Assembly: GCF_001622165.1 (NCBI RefSeq)
Contig: NZ_LVWG01000021.1
Span: 62,001 to 126,000, forward strand
Length of the DNA: 64,000 nucleotides
Reading direction: 5' to 3'
Origin: Pelodictyon luteolum
Lineage (GTDB): Bacteria; Bacteroidota; Chlorobiia; Chlorobiales; Chlorobiaceae
Shown here: positions 29,285 through 39,224 of the stretch, piece by piece
Numbering within the stretch: position 1 is the first letter of the stretch
Layout of the letters: each line of letters starts with the position of its first letter
Notes under the pieces: generated by a model
The model's database searches: none
What the model was told of the DNA's origin: nothing
Seen by the model: the letters and a program-made list of their open reading frames with translations, nothing else
Position numbers and translations under genes: made by a program

Positions 29285-30601
29285 ATGATCTACTTCAGCA
29301 CCAGCAAATCTTCCACGCCGGTCTCCATGAAACGGGCCACCCTCGAGGGGCTCGCGCCCGACGGCGGTCTCTACGTACCCTCCGCCATACCCTCCTTCAC
29401 CCCTCAGGAGCTCCTGCAGCTTGAGGGCGCCACGTTCAGCGATGTAGGCTTTGCCATTGCAAAGAAGTTCGTCGACGGCGAGATCCCTCCTGTCGAGCTG
29501 CAGGAGATTGTCCGCGAGTGCTGCAACTTCCCGACCCCGCTCGTCCAGCTTGATCCGGCAGCCTTCGTCCTTGAGCTCTTCCACGGGCCAACCCTCGCAT
29601 TCAAGGACTACGGTGCCCGTTTCCTCGCTCGCATGACCGGATGGTTCGCTGCCGAGGATAACCGGCTGATCACGGTACTCGTGGCAACATCCGGTGATAC
29701 AGGAAGCGCCGTGGCATACGGCTTCCAGGGGATCCCGAACACCCGCGTGGTGCTGCTCTACCCCTCCGGCAAGGTCAGCCGCCTGCAGGAGCAGCAGCTC
29801 ACCACCGCCGGCGGCAACGTCCACGCGCTTGAAGTGAACGGTGATTTCGACGACTGCCAGCGTTTGGTGAAGGAGGCTTTCGTCGACCCATCGCTCAAGG
29901 AGCGCCTCACCCTGACCTCGGCCAACTCTATCAACATCTCGCGCCTTATCCCGCAGTCGTTCTATTACGCCTGGGCCACACTCCGGCTCCAAGAGGATTA
30001 CGGACTGCAGGGCCCCGTATTCTCGGTTCCCTCCGGCAACTACGGCAACCTGACTGCCGGCGTGCTGGCAAAAAAGATGGGATTCCCCATCGGAGGCTTC
30101 ATCGCCGCCTCCAACGCCAACGACAGCGTCACCCGCTACCTCTCCCTTGGGCGCTACGAACCCCGTCCTACCCGCCGCACGCTCTCGACGGCGATGGATG
30201 TCGGCAACCCGAGCAATTTTGCCCGGCTCATCCATTTCTATCAGGGGGAGCACGATGCCATGGCCCGCGACATCACCGGCACCTCGGTCACCGACCGGGA
30301 GACCCTTGAGACCATCCGCCTCGTACACAGCCGGTTCGGCTATGTCATGGACCCCCATACAGCCGTCGGCTACTGCGCCCTCCTCAGGATGCGCCAGGAC
30401 GGGATGTACTGCGACAACCCCGGCGTCGTACTCTCGACAGCCCATCCGTCGAAGTTCCTTGAGGCCATCCATGAAGCCCTCCAGCTGGAGGTCGAGGTCC
30501 CCGAGCGGCTCGGGTGCCTCCTGGCAAAAGAAAAACAGGCGACCATGATCGAGCCGAACTACCGCGACCTTGCGGGCTTCCTCAACGGGCTGGACCACTG
30601 A
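29285..30601 (+). CDS. thrC: Threonine synthase
   Basis: PLP enzyme that converts O-phosphohomoserine to threonine. The 438-aa protein begins MIYFSTSKSS with the N-terminal SMKRATLEGLAPDGGLYVP segment; the PLP lysine lies in FHGPTLAFKDYGARFLA, followed by VATSGDTGSAVAYGF and the phosphate-binding VPSGNYGNLTAG. It is the shorter TS1 type found in many bacteria. The start at 29285 was chosen because an earlier in-frame ATG would overlap the end of thrB with non-homologous residues. Confidence 0.97.
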   Translation: MIYFSTSKSSTPVSMKRATLEGLAPDGGLYVPSAIPSFTPQELLQLEGATFSDVGFAIAKKFVDGEIPPVELQEIVRECCNFPTPLVQLDPAAFVLELFHGPTLAFKDYGARFLARMTGWFAAEDNRLITVLVATSGDTGSAVAYGFQGIPNTRVVLLYPSGKVSRLQEQQLTTAGGNVHALEVNGDFDDCQRLVKEAFVDPSLKERLTLTSANSINISRLIPQSFYYAWATLRLQEDYGLQGPVFSVPSGNYGNLTAGVLAKKMGFPIGGFIAASNANDSVTRYLSLGRYEPRPTRRTLSTAMDVGNPSNFARLIHFYQGEHDAMARDITGTSVTDRETLETIRLVHSRFGYVMDPHTAVGYCALLRMRQDGMYCDNPGVVLSTAHPSKFLEAIHEALQLEVEVPERLGCLLAKEKQATMIEPNYRDLAGFLNGLDH

Positions 30602-30628
30602 GGTGCCCACCAACCCACAGCACACCCC

Positions 30629-31324
30629 ATGAACGCTCGCACCCTGCTCTTCTTCATTATCCTGATTCCGGTGATGTTCTTCGGAATGCTCGCCGGCTAT
30701 ATCATGAACACTATTGACGGGACCGGAGACCGCTTCCACCGCATCGCCTCCTGGTGGGGGCGCTTCAGCGCGTGGCTCTTCGGCATCACGGTGGAGGTGG
30801 AAGGCGAGGAAAACTACAGGGCGGGCGGCAGCTACCTCGTTGTAAGCAACCATGCCGGCATGGCCGACATCCCGCTGCTCCTCGGCTCAATGAAGCTCAA
30901 CCTCCGCTTCGTCGCCAAGGAGGAACTCGGCAGAATCCCCGTCTTCGGCTGGGCGTTGAAGAACGGCGGCTACGTGATGATCAAGCGCGGCCAGAACCGC
31001 GAAGCCCTTAAAAGCCTGCTGGCCGCATCGGAAGTAATCAAAAGCGGCCGCTCCGTCCACATCTTCCCTGAAGGAACAAGGTCCGCCACGGGCAAGTTGC
31101 TCCCATTCAAGCGCGGAGCATTTCTCGTGGCTGAAAAAGCCAAAGCCGAGGTTCTGCCCGTCACCATCATCGGAAGCCACCTCATCACCCCGAAAAAGAG
31201 CCTTGCCATACACCGCGGCAAGGTCCGCCTCATCATCGGCAAACCCCTCCGCACCGCCGACTTCCCGAACGTCGAAACCCTCATGCAGGCCTCTCGCGAC
31301 GCCATCGCAGCGAACCTCAACTGA
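30629..31324 (+). CDS. plsC: 1-acyl-sn-glycerol-3-phosphate acyltransferase (PlsC family)
   Basis: Acylates lysophosphatidic acid to phosphatidic acid at the inner membrane. The 231-aa protein has an N-terminal hydrophobic anchor (about 5-28), the catalytic NHAGMAD (HX4D) motif, the substrate-binding FPEGTRSATGKLLPFKRGAF block, and PVTIIGSH. It follows thrC by 27 bp and is closed by a strong bidirectional terminator. Confidence 0.92.
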   Translation: MNARTLLFFIILIPVMFFGMLAGYIMNTIDGTGDRFHRIASWWGRFSAWLFGITVEVEGEENYRAGGSYLVVSNHAGMADIPLLLGSMKLNLRFVAKEELGRIPVFGWALKNGGYVMIKRGQNREALKSLLAASEVIKSGRSVHIFPEGTRSATGKLLPFKRGAFLVAEKAKAEVLPVTIIGSHLITPKKSLAIHRGKVRLIIGKPLRTADFPNVETLMQASRDAIAANLN

Positions 31325-31374
31325 GGAGCGGCACCGGGGAACCCCACACCCCCGAGCCCGGCGAGGAAAAACAA

Positions 31375-31417
31375 GAGAGGGCCGCTGCGTTTCCATTTGA
31401 CACGCAGCGGCCCTCTC
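31375..31417. terminator. Bidirectional terminator between plsC and ribH
   Basis: A perfect 16-bp inverted repeat (GAGAGGGCCGCTGCGT with its complement ending at 31417) with an 11-nt loop lies between the convergent genes. It is one of the strongest hairpins in the backbone part of the window. Confidence 0.88.
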
Positions 31418-31447
31418 GTATTGTTTGGCGTTCACCAGAAGCGTGGA

Positions 31448-31915
31448 TCACATGTTCCGGTAGAGGTTCACCATTTCGATGGCAGTTAGTGCTGCATCGA
31501 AGCCCTTGTTGCCTGCCTTCGTTCCGGCTCGCTCGATTGCCTGCTCGATGTTCTCGGTAGTAAGCACGCCGAATGCGATCGGCACACCGGTTTCAAGCGA
31601 CGCCTGGGCGATGCCTTTGGTAGCCTCAGCGGCAACGACGTCGAAGTGAGGGGTGCTTCCGCGGATGATGGCTCCGAGGGTAATGAGGGCATCGTACTTG
31701 CCGGTGAGGGCCGCCTTCTTGGCGACCATCGGCAACTCGAACGCTCCGGGGCAGCGGTAGATGGTGATGTTCTCTTCCGATCCGCCGTGGCGGCGGATGC
31801 AGTCGATGGCTCCCTCCATCAGCTTCTGGCCGATGAAATCGTTGAACCGGGATATGACGAGGGCGAACCGGGCGTCTTTGGCGCTGAGCGCCCCTTCAAT
31901 CTGTTTGATCTGCAT
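31448..31915 (-). CDS. ribH: 6,7-dimethyl-8-ribityllumazine synthase
   Basis: Penultimate enzyme of riboflavin synthesis; it forms capsids from 60 or fewer subunits. The 155-aa product has the family landmarks [49 protein letters not shown](S/T)PHFD and [16 protein letters not shown](T)KAGNKG. The ATG at 31915 fits the family; upstream in-frame residues do not. It lies 26 bp downstream of gmhA. Confidence 0.96.
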   Translation of the reverse strand: MQIKQIEGALSAKDARFALVISRFNDFIGQKLMEGAIDCIRRHGGSEENITIYRCPGAFELPMVAKKAALTGKYDALITLGAIIRGSTPHFDVVAAEATKGIAQASLETGVPIAFGVLTTENIEQAIERAGTKAGNKGFDAALTAIEMVNLYRNM

Positions 31916-31941
31916 GCTGGTTGGTTGTTTATGGGTTAGGC

Positions 31942-32577
31942 CTAGGTGTCGCAGTATCCGAGAATCTGCTCCACAAGATCGATGATGACGTGGCCGACAG
32001 TGATATGGCACTCCTGCACCCGGTCGGCCGTACCGGAGTGGGGAACAATGAGCTGGAGGTCGGCCATTCCTTTCATGAGTCCACCCTCACCGCCAAGAAG
32101 GGCGATGCTCTTCATCCCCTGCTGCCGAGCAACTTTCATAGCATTGATGACGCTCATGCTGTTGCCGCTGGTGGAAAGGCCCACGAAGAGGTCCCCTTCC
32201 TTGCCGTATGCCTCCACAAGCCGCGCAAAAACAGCGTCATAGCCAAGATCGTTGGCCCCGGCAGTGAGCGCCATGCTGTCGCTGGACAGGGCGATGGCGG
32301 GCAGGGCAGGGCGCTTCACGGTGCTTCGGTAACGGATGGTAAGTTCCGTTGCAAGATGCTGGGCATCGGCCGCGCTTCCACCGTTTCCGGCAAAAAGCAC
32401 GCTCCGGCCCGCAGAAAAAGTATCGGCCATGAGACGCGCCATTGCGGCAATGACCGCGCTGTTCTCTCTTGCGACACGCTCCTTAAGGCGTGCGCTGTAG
32501 AGCATCGTTTCAAGGACACTTTCTTCAAGTCGATTCCTGTCAGTGAGCCTGCAGGAACATTTTCCGCCATTGTCCAT
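31942..32577 (-). CDS. gmhA: Sedoheptulose-7-phosphate isomerase (SIS domain)
   Basis: First step of ADP-heptose synthesis for lipopolysaccharide. The 211-aa protein has a SIS fold: [22 protein letters not shown] near residue 60, [34 protein letters not shown] in the middle and the C-terminal [18 protein letters not shown] helix. The start at 32577 is chosen by homology; the open frame continues upstream without family features. It shares an operon with ribH. Confidence 0.93.
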   Translation of the reverse strand: MDNGGKCSCRLTDRNRLEESVLETMLYSARLKERVARENSAVIAAMARLMADTFSAGRSVLFAGNGGSAADAQHLATELTIRYRSTVKRPALPAIALSSDSMALTAGANDLGYDAVFARLVEAYGKEGDLFVGLSTSGNSMSVINAMKVARQQGMKSIALLGGEGGLMKGMADLQLIVPHSGTADRVQECHITVGHVIIDLVEQILGYCDT

Positions 32578-32689
32578 TGTTTGGGATGGTACGGGTTTAG
32601 GGTGTCTTATCCGGACTACGCAACAGAAGGGACTCCGGACAAAATTGTACGCTAATATAACGAAAAAGGCAGGAAGCGAAGAAAAAGCC

Positions 32690-33529
32690 TCAGCTGAGGC
32701 CATCGCCATCCGGAGCATCCTCAAGCGGAAGGCCGCAGCGGCGGCAGAACGCGGCATCGGGTTCGTGGCGGAGGCCGGGGCATGCGCGGCAGAACCTTTC
32801 GGGGCTGCAGGATGAGCGCATGGAAGACATTTCTGCAGAGACGATGCCCGTCGGGACAGCAATCACGCTGTAACCGGTGATCATGAGCAAAGCCGCCAGA
32901 AATCGTCCAAGCGGAGTCCCTGGAGATATGTCGCCGTAGCCGACTGTCGTAACGGTAACGATGGCCCAGTAGATACTTTCAGGAATGCTCCTGAACCCAT
33001 GTTCCTCACCCTCTATCAGGTACATGAGGGCGCCGACGATGCTTGTAAGCACAATGACGAAAAACAGAAACACCAGAATCTTGCGCGAAGAGGCCACAAT
33101 TGATGCCCGGACAAAGTTCGCCTCATGGACGAACTGCATGAGCTTCAGAAGACGGAAGATACGCAGCACCCTGAAAAAGCGGATGACAAGCAGGTACTGG
33201 GTGCCGGGTATGAAGAGGCTCAGCCAGGTGGGAAAAATGGAGAGGAAGTCAACGATGCCGAAAAAACTCAGGGCGTAGCGCCGGCGGTCTTCGGTCGCAT
33301 ACAGTCGGAGGCCGTACTCGATGGAGAAAAGAATGGTAAAAAACCACTCGCATGCGAGGAAAATATCCCCGGCCGCGGCATGAAGGGAGGGCACGCTGTC
33401 AAGCATGACGACCAGCACGCTGCTGGAAATGGCAAAAATCAGAAGAAGATCGAAAGCCTTGGCAGGCACCGTATCATAATCAAAGATGATGTGCCGCAGT
33501 TTTTCTTTTGGTGTCGCGGATTGTTGCAT
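32690..33529 (-). CDS. Voltage-gated potassium channel with C-terminal zinc ribbon
   Basis: A 279-aa six-span Kv-type channel. S1-S3 span about 25-105; S4 is arginine-rich ([14 protein letters not shown], 117-130); S5, the pore helix and the selectivity filter TVGYGD (195-200) precede S6 (about 207-230). An uncommon cytoplasmic tail follows, with four Cys (247, 250, 262, 265: CRAC and CRRCG) that look like a zinc-ribbon or rubredoxin-like knuckle. It lies between gmhA and hemE and is not evidently part of either operon. Confidence 0.88.
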   Translation of the reverse strand: MQQSATPKEKLRHIIFDYDTVPAKAFDLLLIFAISSSVLVVMLDSVPSLHAAAGDIFLACEWFFTILFSIEYGLRLYATEDRRRYALSFFGIVDFLSIFPTWLSLFIPGTQYLLVIRFFRVLRIFRLLKLMQFVHEANFVRASIVASSRKILVFLFFVIVLTSIVGALMYLIEGEEHGFRSIPESIYWAIVTVTTVGYGDISPGTPLGRFLAALLMITGYSVIAVPTGIVSAEMSSMRSSCSPERFCRACPGLRHEPDAAFCRRCGLPLEDAPDGDGLS

Positions 33530-33550
33530 AGTTCAATCTTGTTGCACATC

Positions 33551-33594
33551 AAAAAAAACTCCGCCGGTGCACGGCACTGGCGGAGCTCGAAAAA
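33551..33594. terminator. Terminator after hemE
   Basis: CTCCGCC/GGCGGAG forms a 7-bp stem with a 13-nt loop. It is flanked by eight A on one side and nine on the other, so it can terminate in both directions; hemE is the gene it should serve. Confidence 0.88.
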
Positions 33595-33613
33595 AAAATG
33601 CCTGAAAGAAGCC

Positions 33614-34669
33614 TTAGTGGTATTTGGCGCTCTCTTCCTTGACGAACTCGACGAGCAGCTTCAGGTTGGCCGGATCAACGTCGGGCAGGATGCCGTGGCC
33701 GAGGTTGAAGACATGGCCGGACTGGGCGGTGTGCTGGCCGAACTGACGGAGGACCTTTGCTGCTTCGGCCTTGATCTTCTCGGGCGTGCCGTAGAGGACC
33801 GTCGGATCCATGTTGCCCTGAAGACAGACGCGGTCTCCGAGGATGGTACGGGCTTTCGCAATATCGATGCCCCAGCCGAGTCCGACGGCGTCGCAGCCGG
33901 TGTCGGCGATTTCCGAAAGAATGGTGTTGCAGTCCTTCGAGAAGACGATGACAGGAACGTCAGGGTACTTTGCCTTCACCGCCTGCACGTTCTCCTTGAT
34001 GTAGGGAAGCGCGAACTCGCGGTAGTCATCCTCGGACAGGGCGCTGGCCCATGAGTCGAAGATCTGGATGGCATCGGCTCCGGCTTCAACCTGTGCGCAG
34101 ACATACTCGGAGATGACGGCGGAAATCTTGCTGAGGAGCAGGTGGGCCATTTTCGGCTCACGGTACATCATTTTCTTGGCGAACGCATAGTTCTTCGATC
34201 CGCCGCCTTCGACAGCGTAGGTGAAGAGGGTCCATGCCGCACCGGAGAACCCGATGAGGGGAACGCGGTTGTCAAGCTCTTTCTTCGTGAGGCGGATGGC
34301 ATCGAGCACGTAGCCGAGCTTGTCCTGCACTTCTGGGATGATAAGTCGGTCGATATCACCCTGCGAGCGGATCGGAGGGGTAAGCTTGATGCCCTTTGTT
34401 TCAATGATCTCAACATCCATGCCCATGGCCTCGTTGACGACGAGGATGTCAGAGAAGATGATCGCCGCGTCGACGCCCATCAGCTCGACCGGCTGGATGG
34501 TGACTTCCATGGCCAGCTCAGGAGTTTTGCACAGGGTGAGAAAGTCGGTTTTTTCCCTGATTGCGCGATACTCGGGGAGGTAACGGCCGGCCTGGCGCAT
34601 CACCCAGATGGGGGTCCGTGAGCATGGCTGGCGCTTCAGTGCCCGGAGGAAAAGATCATTTTTGAGCAT
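33614..34669 (-). CDS. hemE: Uroporphyrinogen decarboxylase
   Basis: Converts uroporphyrinogen III to coproporphyrinogen III, the step that commits tetrapyrroles to haem and bacteriochlorophyll. The 351-aa protein begins MLKNDLFLRALKR and shows the two family signatures: PIWVMRQAGRYLPEYR near the N-terminus and GFSGAAWTLFTYAVEG in the middle. The catalytic Asp lies in VDAAIIFSDILV. It is transcribed alone. Confidence 0.97.
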   Translation of the reverse strand: MLKNDLFLRALKRQPCSRTPIWVMRQAGRYLPEYRAIREKTDFLTLCKTPELAMEVTIQPVELMGVDAAIIFSDILVVNEAMGMDVEIIETKGIKLTPPIRSQGDIDRLIIPEVQDKLGYVLDAIRLTKKELDNRVPLIGFSGAAWTLFTYAVEGGGSKNYAFAKKMMYREPKMAHLLLSKISAVISEYVCAQVEAGADAIQIFDSWASALSEDDYREFALPYIKENVQAVKAKYPDVPVIVFSKDCNTILSEIADTGCDAVGLGWGIDIAKARTILGDRVCLQGNMDPTVLYGTPEKIKAEAAKVLRQFGQHTAQSGHVFNLGHGILPDVDPANLKLLVEFVKEESAKYH

Positions 34670-34822
34670 GCAGTGCTAAAGTTTGATGGTTGAACAAAAC
34701 AGGCGGCCTTTCAGAGCGTGTCCCCAGAAGAGCAGGGGGCGTGGGGGCTGAACGCACTTCGAATCAGCAAAGGTACGACTTTTCAGCCTTTTTTAAAACT
34801 TCATCCTCAGCGAGGCGCCATG

Positions 34823-35671
34823 TCAGCTGACGATATGGCGCTTGATGCCGAGCTCTTTCGGACTGTAGCCGAGCGCAAGGCCGACCATCTCCGAGAGGTG
34901 GAACACGGGAATGGAGCTGTGTATCTGAGCCTGCTTGAGGGCTTTCGACTGATAGCCGTCGAGCACCGTGTGGCAGAGCGGGCAGGGGGTAACGATGAAG
35001 TCGGCCTTCTCTTCGATAGCCTCTCCAAGCGCTTCAGCAGCAACGCTGAGGGACTCCTCTTCTGCAACGAGCAGGGTGTGGAAACCGCAGCACCGGTTCT
35101 TGTGGCGGTAGGGAATGGTCTTTCCGCCAAGCGCCTCGATCAGTTGGTCAAGCGATGAAGGATCAAGCGGATTGTCCTTGCCCAGCACTGTTGAAGGACG
35201 CAGAATGTGGCAACCGTAGAACGGCGCAATGCGGAACTTCGAAAGCGGAACCTTCACCTTGGACTTGATGGCCTCGAGGCCGACATCGTCGATGAGCACC
35301 CAGAGCAGATGGCGGACTTCTGAGGTGCCGCGGTATTCCAGCCCCTCTTTTTTAAGAATCTCATTGACCTCGGCCCTGAGTTCCGGCGATGCGTCAAGTT
35401 TCTTCTTGGCGCTGCGGATGGTCATGAGACAGGTATTGCAGGAGACCACGAGGTCGAGGCCCATCTTCTCGGCATGGGCGATGTTGCGCGCGTTGACCAG
35501 CGCAAAGTGCTTCGGACTGACATAGTCGAGGTTGCTCCCGCCGCAGCAGGTGCTCTCGTGCAGGTGCACAAGCTCGATGCCGAGGTCCTTCTGCCAGAGT
35601 GCAATCGAGCGGTCAACCTCCTTGGTCATGGACTCATTGATGCAGCTCAGGTAATATGCGTATCTCTTCAT
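34823..35671 (-). CDS. Succinate dehydrogenase/fumarate reductase CCG-domain subunit (SdhE/HdrB-like)
   Basis: A 282-aa soluble subunit with two CCG domains, related to heterodisulfide reductase HdrB and to the SdhE subunit of archaeal and some bacterial succinate dehydrogenases. The Cys sets are YYLSCIN... TCCGG... CNTC in the first half and YGCHILRP... RCCGF... CPLC in the second. In E-type complexes it binds an unusual [4Fe-4S] cluster and stands in for the usual membrane anchor. It ends the frdA-frdB-sdhE operon, so it probably completes the fumarate reductase of the reductive TCA cycle. Confidence 0.9.
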   Translation of the reverse strand: MKRYAYYLSCINESMTKEVDRSIALWQKDLGIELVHLHESTCCGGSNLDYVSPKHFALVNARNIAHAEKMGLDLVVSCNTCLMTIRSAKKKLDASPELRAEVNEILKKEGLEYRGTSEVRHLLWVLIDDVGLEAIKSKVKVPLSKFRIAPFYGCHILRPSTVLGKDNPLDPSSLDQLIEALGGKTIPYRHKNRCCGFHTLLVAEEESLSVAAEALGEAIEEKADFIVTPCPLCHTVLDGYQSKALKQAQIHSSIPVFHLSEMVGLALGYSPKELGIKRHIVS

Positions 35672-35688
35672 CCGGTCATGCCTCCCGA

Positions 35689-36723
35689 TTATTTATTATG
35701 GGTCTTGTGATCATCTTTCACATGCTCAGTCATCTCACGGAACTCCTCGCGGAACTGCTTCATGCCTTTCGACGACTTGACGAGCGGTGGCGGTGGCGGC
35801 GTGCGGCGTTTCAGGATCATCTTCACGGCCATCGGCAGAAGGTTCTTCACCGTCCATGCAACGCCATTGGTGCGGAACGGCAGGGTTGCCTCGACCAGCT
35901 TGCCCTTCTTCTCGATATCGGACATGAACGCCTCGGCATGCTTGGCGCCGGCAGTGTCTTTCAGGCCGCGGCACTCGATGGCATCTTCACGGATGCCGTG
36001 GATGGCTTCCATGATCGGGATATTTTTCACGCAGGTCTCCTGGCAACGGTAACAGTGGGTGCAGTCCCACACGCCGTGATCCTGCACCAGTTCGGCGAGG
36101 CGGACGTCATGGAGGCTGTCGCGCGTGTCGACGTTCATGCGGTACGACTTCAGGAGCACTGCAGGCGAAACGTACTCCTTGTTGGCACGAAGGATGCTGC
36201 ACTCCGAAACGCAGGATGCACAGAGAATGCAGTCGGTGGCCTTGTCGTAACGCGAGAACTCCTCTTCGGAGACAAGGAACTCTTTCTTCCCCATCTCGGG
36301 TTCCGGCATGCTCGACTCAACCCAGTTCCGGTAGTGCTTCATCTTGCCGACAAGTGGATCCATGTCGACGATAAGATCCTTGAGAAGCGGCAGGTTGCGC
36401 AGCGGCTCGATCTTGATGATGCCTGCTTCCCGGCACTTGGGGAGCTCATCCCATACCTGGGTGGTGCAGGCGAGCTTGGAAATGCCGTTGATGCGCATGC
36501 CGCAGGAACCGCAGATGCCTGCCTGGCAGAACACCCGGTAGCTGACGGAGGCGTCGATGTTCTCCTTGATGTAGTTCAGCGCACGAAGCACCGTGATACC
36601 CCGTTCGACCGGGATGGTATAGTCATCGAAATAAGGCTTGCTGTCAACCTGGGGGTTCAGTCTGAACACCCGGAAGGTGACATCCCGCTTGCCTTCGATA
36701 TGCTGTTCGCTTGAGACAGTCAT
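35689..36723 (-). CDS. frdB: Fumarate reductase/succinate dehydrogenase iron-sulfur subunit
   Basis: Carries electrons between the flavoprotein and the SdhE-like subunit. The 344-aa protein has the [2Fe-2S] ligands [21 protein letters not shown] (first domain, near 70-90) and two ferredoxin-type sets, [11 protein letters not shown] and [11 protein letters not shown]. It is longer than the usual 230-260 aa because of a C-terminal extension of about 90 residues ending in basic and Pro-rich sequence. It lies 17 bp upstream of sdhE and 12 bp downstream of frdA. Confidence 0.93.
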   Translation of the reverse strand: MTVSSEQHIEGKRDVTFRVFRLNPQVDSKPYFDDYTIPVERGITVLRALNYIKENIDASVSYRVFCQAGICGSCGMRINGISKLACTTQVWDELPKCREAGIIKIEPLRNLPLLKDLIVDMDPLVGKMKHYRNWVESSMPEPEMGKKEFLVSEEEFSRYDKATDCILCASCVSECSILRANKEYVSPAVLLKSYRMNVDTRDSLHDVRLAELVQDHGVWDCTHCYRCQETCVKNIPIMEAIHGIREDAIECRGLKDTAGAKHAEAFMSDIEKKGKLVEATLPFRTNGVAWTVKNLLPMAVKMILKRRTPPPPPLVKSSKGMKQFREEFREMTEHVKDDHKTHNK

Positions 36724-36735
36724 GGGCTCGTGTGG

Positions 36736-38439
36736 TTAATAAGTTCTTTCCTGGAGTTCATAACGGCCCATCGTCACCGGCTTTTCGCCGAGTTCCAGCT
36801 TGCCGTCGACAAGGGTCGCCATCGTATGCTTGTGCCACTTTCCGTCGTCCCTCGTCGGGAAATCGGTGCGGGTGTGTGAACCGCGGCTCTCTTCACGGGC
36901 ATACGCGCCTGCGGCGACGGTTTCGGAGAGGTCGAGCATGTTACGGAGCTCAAGGACCTGGAGCAGATTGGTGTTGAACACGTCGCTCGAGTCGAACACC
37001 CGGACCTTCTTGAAGCGTTCCCGCAGGGCGGCGATCTCCTCGATCCCCTTCCGGAGCAGCGAGGCCTCGCGGTAGATGCCGACATTGGTGCCGAGAGTAT
37101 GGCCAAGCTCTTCACGGAGTGCGCCGTAGCGCTCATAGTGACCCGAGGGCTGCATGTAGCTGCGGATCTCTTCGGCATGCTCCTTCAGTTCAGCGTCGGT
37201 AATATTGCCGGGTTCGAAGCTGCGGGCCTCCTCAGCTGCCGTATGGCCCGCGATGCGACCGAAGACGAGGATGTCGAGCAGGGAGTTACCGCCGAGGCGG
37301 TTGGCCCCATGGACGGAAACGCAGGCACATTCGCCGGCGGCATAGACTCCCTCCATCACGGTGCGGCCCTGGTTGTCAGTATCAATGCCTCCCATGGAGT
37401 AGTGGGCCGTCGGGCGGACGGGAATCGGCTCCTCGATCGGATCGACGCCTTCGAAGTACATAGACATCTCACGGATCTGGGGAAGGCGCTGGCGGATGAG
37501 GTCGGCACCAAGATGGGTGAGATCGAGGTGGACGTATTTGCCTGCAGGGCTGTCGAAACCGCGGCCCTGGAGAATTTCGGTTTCGATGGAACGGGAGACG
37601 AGGTCACGCGGTCCGAGTTCCATCTTTTCAGGTGCGTAGCGCGACATGAAACGCTCGCCGAGGCTGTTGACAAGGTAACCGCCCTCGCCACGAGCACCCT
37701 CTGTAACAAGCAGACCGCTCTTGCGCAGGCCGGTCGGGTGGAACTGGACAAACTCCATATCTTTCAGCGGAATGCCTGCGCGGTAGGCGATGGCCTGACC
37801 GTCGCCGGAGTTGCCGAGCGCGTTGCTCGAACGGTTCCAGTACATCTTGGCATAGCCGCCGGTGGCAAAGATCACGGTCCGGGCGGTGAACGCCTCGATC
37901 TTGCCGGTCTTGATGTCCATGGCGATGAGCCCCTTGGAGCGACTGCCCTTTACGGAAAGGTTGAGTGCAAGGTACTCGTTGAAGAATACCACACCTTTCT
38001 TCAGACACTGTTCGTAGAGGGTCTGGAGGATGGTGTGCCCCGTCTTGTCGGCGCAGTAACAGCATCGGGGACGGCCTGCACCGCCGAAGGGGCGCTGAGC
38101 GATGGTCTTGTCGTCAAGGCGCGACCACGGGGTACCCATGTTGTCGAGTTCGCGGATGATTTTCGGAGCCTCGGTGCAGAGCACTTCGGCGGCATCCTGA
38201 TCGGCGAGGTAGTCGCTACCCTTGATGGTGTCGAAAATATGCAGTTCGACCGAGTCGTCCTTGGCCGTGTTTGCGAGCGCGGCGTTGGCGCCGCCCTGGG
38301 CGGCAGACGTGTGGGAGCGGTTGGGATAGACCTTCGAGAGCACTGCGATGTTCAGCGACGGATTCGTCTTCATCGCTTCCATGGCGGCGTAGAGCCCGGC
38401 GCCCCCCCCTCCGACGATAATGATATCAAATGGTTTCAT
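36736..38439 (-). CDS. frdA: Fumarate reductase/succinate dehydrogenase flavoprotein subunit
   Basis: Catalytic subunit; in green sulfur bacteria it reduces fumarate to succinate for carbon fixation by the reductive TCA cycle. The 567-aa protein has the FAD dinucleotide motif GGGGAGLYAAMEA, the covalent-FAD His in RSHTSAAQGG, the active-site stretch QFHPTGL, and YSMGGIDTD plus GANRLGGNSLLD. The ATG at 38439 is preferred because it starts MKPFDIIIVGGGG; a longer frame adds 18 unrelated residues. Confidence 0.95.
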   Translation of the reverse strand: MKPFDIIIVGGGGAGLYAAMEAMKTNPSLNIAVLSKVYPNRSHTSAAQGGANAALANTAKDDSVELHIFDTIKGSDYLADQDAAEVLCTEAPKIIRELDNMGTPWSRLDDKTIAQRPFGGAGRPRCCYCADKTGHTILQTLYEQCLKKGVVFFNEYLALNLSVKGSRSKGLIAMDIKTGKIEAFTARTVIFATGGYAKMYWNRSSNALGNSGDGQAIAYRAGIPLKDMEFVQFHPTGLRKSGLLVTEGARGEGGYLVNSLGERFMSRYAPEKMELGPRDLVSRSIETEILQGRGFDSPAGKYVHLDLTHLGADLIRQRLPQIREMSMYFEGVDPIEEPIPVRPTAHYSMGGIDTDNQGRTVMEGVYAAGECACVSVHGANRLGGNSLLDILVFGRIAGHTAAEEARSFEPGNITDAELKEHAEEIRSYMQPSGHYERYGALREELGHTLGTNVGIYREASLLRKGIEEIAALRERFKKVRVFDSSDVFNTNLLQVLELRNMLDLSETVAAGAYAREESRGSHTRTDFPTRDDGKWHKHTMATLVDGKLELGEKPVTMGRYELQERTY

Positions 38440-38574
38440 TCGCTCAAGTCTTATGTATGGCCTCTTTTGGCAGGCGCACGGATTAAATGGCAAGGCACAG
38501 CAGTGGCGGAGCCCCGCATTCTGGATAGTCTCTTTCTCGGAATCTCTCAGGAAAGGCCGCTGGGGACCGTCACC

Positions 38575-39030
38575 TTACAGGGCGACATGGTCGTCGTGAG
38601 CCGGCAGCTCCTCGACGGCATGGAGGACATCGGTCATATTGAGTACGCCTACCACCGCGTTGCCGTCCATCACCGTCAGGCGGCGGACATTGGTGCGCTT
38701 CATCATGCGGAGCGCATACTTGATGCGGAGGCTCGGGTTGACGCTGATGACCGGCTTGCTCATTATCTGGAAGACAGGGGTATTCCAGGGATCACGATGC
38801 ACATCTTCGCCGGGATCGATAACCTTGCCGAGAATGTCTTTTTCCGTGATGACGCCGTAGCAGTCGTCTTCATTGCGCGGCTCTACGATAAGACCGCTCT
38901 CGCCGCTTTTTTTCATGATCTGCAGGGCCTCTGCAACCGTGCAGCTTCCCTTGATCATTGCGAAATCCTTCTGCATGAGGGCCGATACCGGCAGCGTCCG
39001 TAATGTAATAAGCTGGTCCATAGTCGACAT
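38575..39030 (-). CDS. Tandem CBS-domain protein
   Basis: A 151-aa cytosolic protein made of two CBS repeats (about 15-75 and 85-145), which form one adenosyl-nucleotide-binding Bateman module. Seen: [18 protein letters not shown] followed by [11 protein letters not shown] in repeat one, and [33 protein letters not shown] followed by [14 protein letters not shown] in repeat two. No effector domain is attached. The neighbours give no clue to its target. Confidence 0.88.
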   Translation of the reverse strand: MSTMDQLITLRTLPVSALMQKDFAMIKGSCTVAEALQIMKKSGESGLIVEPRNEDDCYGVITEKDILGKVIDPGEDVHRDPWNTPVFQIMSKPVISVNPSLRIKYALRMMKRTNVRRLTVMDGNAVVGVLNMTDVLHAVEELPAHDDHVAL

Positions 39031-39224
39031 CTGGTTACTTTAGAATGGATAAAACACCGGACGGGCCGGAGAATGTGCTGCCCGCTCTCTCGATCATACT
39101 GCATGAGAAACTGCACCGGGGCGCAGAGGGCCTGCTACCCGAAGGGAAAAAACTGAGCCTATAATGTAAGCAATACGGGCTGATTCACAAAATCGCTCAG
39201 AAAATCGCCACCAGAGGCCCGGAG

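Noticed and set aside
29276-30853. 525-codon minus-strand frame opposite thrC and plsC
   Set aside because: It covers two well-identified genes in antisense and has no recognisable domain.
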